A stretch of DNA of 12,322 nt. It comes from Roseibacillus sp. GTDB taxonomy: Bacteria > Verrucomicrobiota > Verrucomicrobiia > Verrucomicrobiales > Akkermansiaceae. The stretch is from assembly GCA_002729275.1 (NCBI GenBank), contig PBTP01000015.1:24762-37083 (forward strand). The letters are read 5' to 3'. The translations under genes and the position numbers were made by a program. The notes under the pieces are model-generated. The model saw only the letters and a program-made list of their open reading frames with translations. It did no database searches and was not told the DNA's origin. This document shows positions 6,368-12,322 of the stretch, piece by piece (the stretch's first letter is position 1; every line of letters starts with the position of its first letter).

Positions 6368-8647
6368 TCACTTGATCAGGATTCGCTCCGTGAGGTCTCC
6401 TACCATCACATCAAATTCCCCCGGCTCCAGGACGGAGGTGCTCTCCAAGTTGTGATAGGCAAGCTCCTTGACTGGTATCTTGAAAGTGACGACTTTGGAT
6501 TCTCCGGCCTTGAGTTCAATCTGGCTGAAGGCTCGAAGACGCTTTACCTGAGGGGTAATCGAGGCAAAGAGATCGCGGGTGAAAACGTGCACGGTCTCCT
6601 TGCCTGCGCGTGATCCCGTGTTGGAAACCCTGACCGAGAGAAGGATCTCGTCGCTCTTCGTCAGGGTGGACGATTTCAACTTGAGATCACTGAAGGCAAA
6701 AGAGGTATAGCTCAGGCCATGTCCGAATTCGTAAAGGGGATTAAAGCCGGGAGTTTCCTTATCGGGACCCACGCTGTCGCTATGCTTGTGATCGTAGGTC
6801 AGGAGGCTGTTTGGGTGGCGGGGGTAGGTGAATGGCAGGCGTCCCGAGGGATTGAATTGACCGGTTAGTAATTCATAAAGTGCTTTTCCTCCGTGAGGAC
6901 CGGGCTGTCCTGCGTAGACGATTGCATGGCAGTGGCCTGCTATCTCAGTGATAAGACGCGGACGATTCCCGAGAAGAACGAGGATCAGCGGTTTTCCGGT
7001 AGCAAGACGCCGCACCAGGCGAAGCTGGTTATCCGGCATCGAAAGGTCAGGAATATTGCCAGGTGTTTCAGTGCTTGGTTTTTCTCCAAGGACACAAACC
7101 ACCACATCCGCATTCCGCGCCTTGTTCATCGCATAGTCAAAGTCGGTAGAGCCATCCCACTGCGCACCACGGGCCCACAGGACGTTTTCGCGGCCGTATC
7201 CATCGTTAAAGGACTGCAGAATAGTCTGAAGACCTTCCGGGTAGGCTTCCTCATCTGTTCCCTGCCAAGTGTAGGACCACGAGCCATGAAGAGCCGCAAG
7301 GGAGTGGCATCCCGGTCCGGTAAGAAGGATCTGGCCCTTTTTTTCTAGGGGTAGCACACCTTTGTTCTTGAGAAGGATAAGAGATTCCCGGGCCGCTTGG
7401 AGAGATAGTTGGTGGGCCTCTTCACTGCCGATTTCCCCAGCACTAGAGGCAGGTGGGACAGGCTCATTGAAGAGCCCAAGGGAAAACTTCATCCGGAGAA
7501 TCCGTCGCACAGATTCATCCAGTCGACTCTCGGGGATGGCTCCTTCCTTTACCAGCTTGATCAGATTGTTTGAAAAATGAAAATCGTAGGGGGCCATGCA
7601 CATGTCGATTCCTGCATGTACTGACATCCGAACGGCCTCCTTGAGGTCGGGTGCGACCCGATGTAGATTATGAAGCTTCTTCACATCTTCCCAGTCGCTG
7701 ACAATTACACCATCGAACTTCAATTCCTCCCGGAGCAGGACGCTCAGCATCTCATGACTAGCATGGATCGGGACCCCATTCACTTCACCAGAATTTACCA
7801 TGATGGCCTGAACTCCCTGTTCAATTGCGTTCTTGAAAGGGGGCAGGAAATACTCGCGGAGGTAATGTTCGGGAAGTAAGGTCTGGGTGCGATCTTGCCC
7901 GCTGGTGGGAAGGCTATAGGCGAGAAAGTGTTTTGCGGTAGCGGCTACGGCCTTTCGGGAGGAGAGGGAGGATCCTTGCAGTCCTCGAACTGAGGCCTCT
8001 GCCATGACCGTGGTAATGTGGACGTCTTCTCCGAAGGTCTCGACGTAACGTGACCATACGGGTTGTCTGCCAACATCCAGGGAAGGTCCGAAATTCCAAG
8101 GGATTCCAGCTGACCGGGTCTCTAGCGCGGTCACTGCATGGCAGCGTTCAACAAGAAGGGGGTTCCGGGTTGCCGCTAGTCCCAGATTGTGTGGGAACAA
8201 GGTTCCCTCCCTTACGTAATTTGCTCCATGGACACTATCTATTCCGTAGAGAATAGGGATCTGAAGTCGGGTTTCCTCAGTAGCGAGAGTCTGAACCTGA
8301 GTGAGAACTTTCCGCCATTGCTTCGCGCTGAAGGCTACGTTGTGAACATTTAGAATGGACCCAACATGCTTGTTAATGAGCGCATGGCGGAGCTTGTCCA
8401 TATCGAATTGGTGAGCTTCTGGATTTTCGGAAGTGGCTTCACTGCTTGATATGGCCCCAAGAGTCAGTTGAGTCATCTGTCCAGCTTTCTCCTCCAGCGT
8501 CATCTTACGGAGCAGGGAAGAGACTTGCTCCTCGGTTTCTTCCTCAGCCAGCGAGAGACTGGGGAGGAGGAAGCTGAGCTGAAGGGATATTAGCAGGCGG
8601 AAGAGAGCGCGCGGAGAAATGCCCATGCCCCTGAATAAAGCAGACAT
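6368..8647 (-). CDS. Exported family 3 glycoside hydrolase (beta-glucosidase type)
   Basis: Family GH3 enzymes remove single sugars from the non-reducing end of beta-glycans by a retaining mechanism. The 759 residues contain a signal peptide (core about 15-32, probable cut near SLA at 34), a barrel domain (about 45-390), an alpha/beta sandwich (about 410-615) and a C-terminal fibronectin III-like domain (about 665-755). Key residues visible are GIDSVHG (D137), KHF (239-241), the nucleophile D318 in VSDWED, and the likely acid/base E527 in GEKPSTETPGN. The sequence lacks NagZ-type motifs, and TLFPHNLGLAAT together with VETFGED resembles periplasmic exo-beta-glucosidases of the BglX type. The substrate (beta-glucan, cellodextrin or xyloglucan) cannot be set from sequence. 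An internal ATG at 8626 would give a shorter signal peptide. It lies 99 bases downstream of nadB and 19 upstream of the secreted barrel-like gene. Confidence 0.92.
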   Translation of the reverse strand: MSALFRGMGISPRALFRLLISLQLSFLLPSLSLAEEETEEQVSSLLRKMTLEEKAGQMTQLTLGAISSSEATSENPEAHQFDMDKLRHALINKHVGSILNVHNVAFSAKQWRKVLTQVQTLATEETRLQIPILYGIDSVHGANYVREGTLFPHNLGLAATRNPLLVERCHAVTALETRSAGIPWNFGPSLDVGRQPVWSRYVETFGEDVHITTVMAEASVRGLQGSSLSSRKAVAATAKHFLAYSLPTSGQDRTQTLLPEHYLREYFLPPFKNAIEQGVQAIMVNSGEVNGVPIHASHEMLSVLLREELKFDGVIVSDWEDVKKLHNLHRVAPDLKEAVRMSVHAGIDMCMAPYDFHFSNNLIKLVKEGAIPESRLDESVRRILRMKFSLGLFNEPVPPASSAGEIGSEEAHQLSLQAARESLILLKNKGVLPLEKKGQILLTGPGCHSLAALHGSWSYTWQGTDEEAYPEGLQTILQSFNDGYGRENVLWARGAQWDGSTDFDYAMNKARNADVVVCVLGEKPSTETPGNIPDLSMPDNQLRLVRRLATGKPLILVLLGNRPRLITEIAGHCHAIVYAGQPGPHGGKALYELLTGQFNPSGRLPFTYPRHPNSLLTYDHKHSDSVGPDKETPGFNPLYEFGHGLSYTSFAFSDLKLKSSTLTKSDEILLSVRVSNTGSRAGKETVHVFTRDLFASITPQVKRLRAFSQIELKAGESKVVTFKIPVKELAYHNLESTSVLEPGEFDVMVGDLTERILIK

Positions 8648-8746
8648 AACGGCAGAGGCAATTGCAGCCTTTGAAGATGCTTTACTCTGGCATGCTGTTC
8701 AGGGCGGTCCTTTCCAGTGCCGTTGGGTCCCGGTAACCTTTTCTGC

Positions 8747-10357
8747 TCAGGGCCTGCAGATGATGGTGTCCTGTCTGAGCTTAGAGTCTGTCCCCGGGTA
8801 ATCGAGGGTGTAGTGTATCCCGCGTGATTCTTTGCGCTGCATGGCGCAGTCCACTACCAGAGAGGCAACTGTCACAAGATTCCGGAGTTCGAGAATGTCC
8901 GAATTGACCCGGTATCCCCAGTAGAAATCACGTACTTCCCGGGCCAGGTTCCGAAGACGAAAGCTCGCTCTCAGCAGCCGCTTATCGGTCCGGACGATTG
9001 AAACATAGTCCCACATGGTGCGACGAATCTCGTCCCAATTGTGGTAGATGTTCACAAGTTCATCAGGAGGGGCCGTGTCCCCGTGTTCCCACTCGGGGAT
9101 GGGCGGATCAGGTGCGCTCTCCCTCGAGTCCAGATGCGGGATCATGGCCGCCAGGGCTTTTCGAGCCATGACGTTGCCCTCAAGCAGGCTATTGGAGGCC
9201 AGTCGATTGGCTCCGTGTAGTCCAGTGCACGCGGCTTCTCCGATGACAAAGAGACCGCGAAGGTTGGTGGCGCCATCGGGTTTGGCTACGACGCCGCCGC
9301 ATTGATAGTGTGCGGCGGGGACGACCGGGATTGGTGTTTTCTCGGCATCATGGCCGAATTCAAGAAGGGTCTTGTAGATGAAGGGAAACCTTTCAGCGAT
9401 GAATCCAGCGGGCTTGTGGGTGATGTCGAGGTAGACGCAGTTTGCGCCGGTTTTCTTGATTTCGGTATCGATCGCGCGAGCTACGATATCCCGAGGGGCA
9501 AGAGAGCCTCGCTGATCGTAGCCAAGGGTGAAATCCTCACCCTTGTCGTTCAGCAAGACCGCTCCTTCCCCCCTCAAGGCCTCTGAAATCAAGAAGGAGC
9601 GTGCCTCCGGCCCGGTCGCAGCGGGATTGTAAAAACAGGTTGGGTGAAACTGGATAAACTCCATATTTGCGATCCTGGCGCCTGCGCGCCATGCCATGGC
9701 GATACCATCGCCTGTAGCTGCGTCCGGGTTTGTGGTGTAGAGGTAGATCTTGCCGCAGCCACCCGTAGCGAGAACGACCCTGTTGGAACGCAGAATACTT
9801 ACCTCCCCGGTAGTCTTTTCCAGAACGTAGGCTCCAACCACTCGCTCGTCAGTAACGCTGCCTAGCTTGTCGGTAGTTATAAGGTCAATGGCCATATGAT
9901 CGGCCAGAATGGTCAGGCCGGGAGTCCGGCGGGCGGTTTCCAGCAGAGATGAAGCGATTTCATGGCCGGTCGTGTCCTTGGAATGAAGAACACGGCGTTT
10001 TGAGTGCCCACCTTCCCGCCCGAGGGAGTAGCGATCTCCTTTCTGATCAAAGTCGGAGCCCCAGGAGACCAGTTCATCGATCGTTTGCTCGCCCTCTTCA
10101 ATGATGGACCTGACGGCCTCTTCGTTACACAGCCCGGCGCCGGCATCGATAGTGTCACTAATATGTTTCTCCACCGTGTCGCCCGGATCGCGGAGGACCT
10201 CTGGGAGAACGGCAGAAATTCCTCCTTGAGCCCAGGCGGTGTTTGAATTCAAGACTTCATTCTTAGTGATCAAGATAACAGATCCGTGTTCGGCTGCCTT
10301 GATCGCAAAAGAGAGGCCAGCGATGCCGCTGCCAATAACCAGAAAGTCTGCTTTCAT
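8747..10357 (-). CDS. nadB: L-aspartate oxidase
   Basis: NadB oxidises L-aspartate to iminoaspartate with FAD in the cytoplasm; NadA then condenses it with dihydroxyacetone phosphate to make quinolinate for NAD. At 536 residues it matches the usual length. The FAD dinucleotide motif is at the N-terminus (VIGSGIAGLSFA, 7-18), followed by NSNTAWAQGGI (38-47), the HPT motif (238-240), SLAPRDIVARAI with catalytic R289, AHYQCGGV with H350, and GLHGANRLASNSLLE (379-393). The C-terminal helical domain ends in ESRGIHYTLDYP. The motif set favours aspartate oxidase over succinate dehydrogenase flavoprotein. The ATG at 10357 sits directly ahead of the FAD fold. It diverges from the NagB-like gene across 100 bases. 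nadA and nadC are not in the window. Confidence 0.95.
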   Translation of the reverse strand: MKADFLVIGSGIAGLSFAIKAAEHGSVILITKNEVLNSNTAWAQGGISAVLPEVLRDPGDTVEKHISDTIDAGAGLCNEEAVRSIIEEGEQTIDELVSWGSDFDQKGDRYSLGREGGHSKRRVLHSKDTTGHEIASSLLETARRTPGLTILADHMAIDLITTDKLGSVTDERVVGAYVLEKTTGEVSILRSNRVVLATGGCGKIYLYTTNPDAATGDGIAMAWRAGARIANMEFIQFHPTCFYNPAATGPEARSFLISEALRGEGAVLLNDKGEDFTLGYDQRGSLAPRDIVARAIDTEIKKTGANCVYLDITHKPAGFIAERFPFIYKTLLEFGHDAEKTPIPVVPAAHYQCGGVVAKPDGATNLRGLFVIGEAACTGLHGANRLASNSLLEGNVMARKALAAMIPHLDSRESAPDPPIPEWEHGDTAPPDELVNIYHNWDEIRRTMWDYVSIVRTDKRLLRASFRLRNLAREVRDFYWGYRVNSDILELRNLVTVASLVVDCAMQRKESRGIHYTLDYPGTDSKLRQDTIICRP

Positions 10358-10457
10358 TGCCGGGAGTATCCTTTGACTCTAAAGGAGCGAAGAACAAGCC
10401 GGTTATTGAGTTATTGGTTGTGGAGACTTTGTAAACCTTCTCATACTGGAGCGAGAG
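10358..10457. promoter_or_regulatory. Divergent promoter region nadB / nagB-like
   Basis: Both divergent genes must start transcription in or near this 100-base gap. It contains a tandem 8-base direct repeat, GTTATTGA (10402-10409) then GTTATTGG (10410-10417), that could be a regulator site. GGAG at 10448-10451 is the ribosome site of the plus-strand gene. TTGACT at 10373-10378 resembles a -35 box but has no matching -10 at normal spacing, so I do not assign promoters. Confidence 0.4.
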
Positions 10458-11198
10458 ATGAATCTCAGTGTTTGCGAAACCAAGAAGAAGCTCGGTTCAG
10501 CTGCTGCAGCGGCTGGAGCTGGCAAAATTCGTGAAGCTCTGGCGACTAGAGAGGAGGTTTCGATTGTGATGGCTTCTGCCGCTTCCCAGTTTGAAGTTAT
10601 TGAGGCTCTTTTGAGAGAGACCGATATTGAGTGGGGCAGAATCGTCCTGTTTCATTTGGATGAATATATCGGCCTTGAAGAGGACCACCCGGCCTCCTTC
10701 AGCAGATTTCTCCGAGACAGATTTATCGACAAATTGCCTCGGGAGCTGAAACGCTTCCATGCTATCAATGGCTGCGCGGAACCCAGGTTGGAATGTGCAA
10801 GACTGGGAGTGATGATTGAGAGAAGAGACCCCGTGGTTGCATTTATTGGGATTGGTGAAAATGGTCATATTGCCTTTAACGATCCACCTGCAGACTTTGA
10901 TGCCAAAGCACCCTACATTGTTGTGGAGCTTGATGAAGAGTGTCGGCAGCAGCAGGTAGGAGAGGGCTGGTTTCCAGAACTGAAATCAGTGCCCGAACAT
11001 GCAATTTCGATGTCGGTAAGACAGATCCTGAAGGCAGAGAGAATTATCTGCACGGTTCCCGATGTTCGAAAAGCACCCGCGGTGCGAAGTGCAATCGAGG
11101 AAGAAGTGAGTCCTGAAATTCCGGCAACCATCCTGCAGCAGCACTCCGATTGCAGGCTTTTTCTGGATGATCCGTCAGCAAGCTTGCTCACAAGATGA
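10458..11198 (+). CDS. NagB-like glucosamine-6-phosphate deaminase/isomerase
   Basis: NagB converts glucosamine-6-phosphate to fructose-6-phosphate and ammonia. This 246-residue protein has the family fold motifs: HLDEYIGL (66-73, with D68 at the position of the catalytic base D72 in E. coli NagB), GIGENGHIAFNDPP (131-144) and VRKAPAVR with the phosphate-binding lysine at K205. In E. coli the third region is GNDGHIAFNEP. Here the aspartate (D141) is replaced by N135 and E148 by D142, while the histidine (H137) is kept. Such sequences form a NagB-like subgroup, so the activity may be the standard one or that on a related aminosugar phosphate. The start has GGAG at a six-base spacing. The stop overlaps the nagA start by four bases, which supports coupled synthesis with NagA. 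Confidence 0.85.
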   Translation: MNLSVCETKKKLGSAAAAAGAGKIREALATREEVSIVMASAASQFEVIEALLRETDIEWGRIVLFHLDEYIGLEEDHPASFSRFLRDRFIDKLPRELKRFHAINGCAEPRLECARLGVMIERRDPVVAFIGIGENGHIAFNDPPADFDAKAPYIVVELDEECRQQQVGEGWFPELKSVPEHAISMSVRQILKAERIICTVPDVRKAPAVRSAIEEEVSPEIPATILQQHSDCRLFLDDPSASLLTR

Positions 11199-12100
11199 AA
11201 TATTTTGACCTCCAGGTGAACGGATATGCCGGAGTTGATTTTAATTCCAATACTCTGACGACAGAAGAGGCGAAGCGGGCTTGCTCCGCACTGGAGGAAG
11301 ATGGGACCGAGGGAATTCTCGCCACTGTAATTACGGACTCAGTTGAGGCGATGAAGGCCAAAATACGGAGAATCGTTCGAGCGCGGGAAGAAGACGAGAC
11401 CGTACGAAGGGTGGTAGTCGGAATCCATATCGAGGGACCTTTCCTGAATCCTGCGGAGGGATTCATCGGGGCTCATCCCCGGGGTCAGGCGCAGCCGGCC
11501 TGCGTAGATGTCATGAAGGATCTCATGGATGCGGGAGAGGGCCTCACAAGGGTTGTGACTCTTGCACCGGAATGTGACATGGGATTGGCGACTACTCGAT
11601 ATCTGGCAGGGCAGGGAGTGGTAGTGTCAGCCGGACATTGCAATCCCTCAATGAATCAGCTTCAAGCATCGATCGACGCTGGCCTGAGGATGTTCACGCA
11701 TTTGGGAAACGGTTGCCCACAGTATCTGCCAAGGCATGAAAATATAGTGGAGCGGGTGCTGAGCCTCTCCCAGAGCCTGTGGGTGTGTTTTATCGGTGAC
11801 GGAATTCATGTTCCAGGTTTCGCTCTGAAGAACTATCTCAGAGCCGCCACGCTGGAGCGCTGCCTTGTGGTGACCGATGCGATCTCAGCAGCGCGCTGTG
11901 GGCCGGGTGGCTACACCTTGGGTGATCGGGAGATAAAAGTCGGGCCAGATGAAGTTGCGCGGTCTCCCGATGGCTCTCATTTCGTGGGGTCCACGGCAAC
12001 GATGCCACGAGTGGAAAGAGTCCTAAGAAACCTTGGGTTTAACGACAGCGATGTCACCGGATTGTGTCGTGACAGGCCCCGCAGGGCGATTGGCTACTAA
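11195..12100 (+). CDS. nagA: N-acetylglucosamine-6-phosphate deacetylase, barrel-only form
   Basis: NagA removes acetate from N-acetylglucosamine-6-phosphate, giving the substrate of NagB. The active-site set is present: HIEGPFLNP with metal ligand E80, GAH (H94), SAGHCNPS (H148), FTHLGNGCP (H169), GDGIHVP (H205) and the catalytic aspartate D228 in VTDAIS. The N-terminus enters the barrel at once (DLQVNGYAGVDF) and the C-terminus stops at CRDRPRRAIGY, just where homologues add the last beta-sandwich strands (usually a GxIAxGxxADLV-type stretch). At 301 residues it is about 80 shorter than typical NagA (about 380), with both halves of the small beta-sandwich domain missing. Because both ends are clean and the catalytic residues are intact, this looks like a genuine short form, not a broken gene. 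It overlaps the nagB-like stop by four bases. Confidence 0.88.
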   Translation: MKYFDLQVNGYAGVDFNSNTLTTEEAKRACSALEEDGTEGILATVITDSVEAMKAKIRRIVRAREEDETVRRVVVGIHIEGPFLNPAEGFIGAHPRGQAQPACVDVMKDLMDAGEGLTRVVTLAPECDMGLATTRYLAGQGVVVSAGHCNPSMNQLQASIDAGLRMFTHLGNGCPQYLPRHENIVERVLSLSQSLWVCFIGDGIHVPGFALKNYLRAATLERCLVVTDAISAARCGPGGYTLGDREIKVGPDEVARSPDGSHFVGSTATMPRVERVLRNLGFNDSDVTGLCRDRPRRAIGY

Positions 12101-12189
12101 CGGGGCCAGGTCTTCCCGGCAGCTAATGATTGGTTATTGCGGACTGGTAAGTCAGGCTGACTGGTGAAACTTAGTCAGGATAGTTTTCC
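12101..12189 (+). promoter_or_regulatory. Leader of the Nramp-related gene with overlapping dyads
   Basis: AGTCAG (12150-12155), G, CTGACT (12157-12162) is a perfect 13-base dyad. A second AGTCAG (12173-12178) can pair with the same CTGACT to form a stem of six Watson-Crick and two G-U pairs with a six-base loop (12165-12170). The 3' arm overlaps the ribosome site AGGA (12177-12180), which lies nine bases before the ATG. GACTGGT also occurs twice (12142-12148, 12159-12165). These could be an operator, a translation-control hairpin, or both. No terminator for nagA is evident. Confidence 0.4.
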
Positions 12190-12322
12190 ATGAGAATTTT
12201 CGAAAGAGTAAGGTCTGTTGGTCCGGCCATTATCGTGGCAGCAGTTGTGCTTGGGCCGGGAAGCATTCTTGCGAGTTCGCGAGTGGGTGCTGAATGGGGG
12301 TGGGCAGGAGTCCCGTTTCTGG
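12190..12322 (+). CDS. Nramp-related metal transporter, N-terminal fragment
   Basis: Only the first 44 codons are inside the window. They start at an ATG with AGGA nine bases upstream and begin [18 protein letters not shown], then [18 protein letters not shown] and GWAGVPFL. A short basic N-terminus followed by a first membrane helix containing G-P-G-S and SSRVGA fits the Nramp superfamily, whose members import Mn2+, Fe2+ or related cations with protons. Canonical Nramp proteins have DPGN here, and its Asp and Asn bind the metal; this protein has GPGS, as in divergent relatives. The substrate cannot be given without the second metal-binding helix. The ORF continues past the window end. It lies 89 bases after nagA, so it could be a separate unit. 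Confidence 0.65.
   Translation, partial: MRIFERVRSVGPAIIVAAVVLGPGSILASSRVGAEWGWAGVPFL

Noticed and set aside
6893..7348. 151-codon plus-strand frame opposite the GH3 gene
   Set aside because: The minus strand encodes a complete GH3 enzyme here with intact catalytic residues; the antisense product has no motif.
6368..8647. Reading the GH3 enzyme as NagZ, linking it to the nearby NagA/NagB genes
   Set aside because: NagZ is a short single-domain enzyme with a distinct His/Asp motif. This protein has the three-domain beta-glucosidase layout, an acid/base Glu in the sandwich domain and lies on the opposite strand from nagA.
8619..8801. 60-codon plus-strand frame spanning the GH3/nadB gap
   Set aside because: It is antisense to the ends of two genes, has no clear ribosome site and no recognisable domain; the gap is better read as a 99-base spacer.
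10373..10378. TTGACT as a -35 promoter element
   Set aside because: No -10-like hexamer occurs at 15-19 bases spacing on the plus strand.

Overview
The window is chromosomal DNA from a Gram-negative bacterium. It carries a Kdo transferase for lipopolysaccharide, several exported proteins with signal peptides and an AsmA-like membrane protein. The moderate GC content, sparse Shine-Dalgarno motifs, likely TTG start, barrel-only NagA, NagB-like protein with a GENGH motif and families of unknown secreted proteins suggest the Planctomycetota/Verrucomicrobiota group, most likely Verrucomicrobiota. That placement is inference from protein style, because no rRNA or other direct marker is present.

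Layout. (1) Bases 163-5444, plus strand: a single-pass membrane protein of unknown function, then a 120-base gap, then a compact run of a secreted unknown protein, an AsmA-like protein, rsmD (16S rRNA m2G966 methyltransferase) and waaA (Kdo transferase). The four genes are 13 bases apart, overlapping by 4 bases and 20 bases apart, so they probably form one envelope-related transcription unit. (2) Bases 5491-10357, minus strand, read right to left: nadB (L-aspartate oxidase), an exported family 3 glycoside hydrolase, and, 19 bases after it, a small secreted cysteine-containing protein whose C-terminal half resembles a double-psi beta-barrel. (3) Bases 10458-12322, plus strand: a NagB-like aminosugar-phosphate deaminase/isomerase, overlapping by 4 bases with a short NagA, then the first 44 codons of an Nramp-related transporter that runs off the window.

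How the genes fit together. WaaA attaches Kdo to lipid A, and the AsmA-like protein and its secreted neighbour plausibly work in the same envelope. The GH3 enzyme with the secreted barrel-like protein looks like an extracytoplasmic glycan-processing pair. NagA and NagB would deacetylate N-acetylglucosamine-6-phosphate and convert glucosamine-6-phosphate to fructose-6-phosphate, feeding aminosugars into glycolysis. nadB supplies iminoaspartate for NAD synthesis; no nadA or nadC is present here.

There are no tRNA or rRNA genes, CRISPR arrays, insertion sequences, phage genes or clear intrinsic terminators. Most of the window is ordinary core metabolism and envelope biology. The points worth a second look are the secreted GH3/barrel-like pair, the uncharacterised AsmA neighbourhood, altered motifs in NagB and the Nramp relative, a 22-base perfect palindrome inside a coding region, and a stem-loop that overlaps the ribosome site of the transporter.
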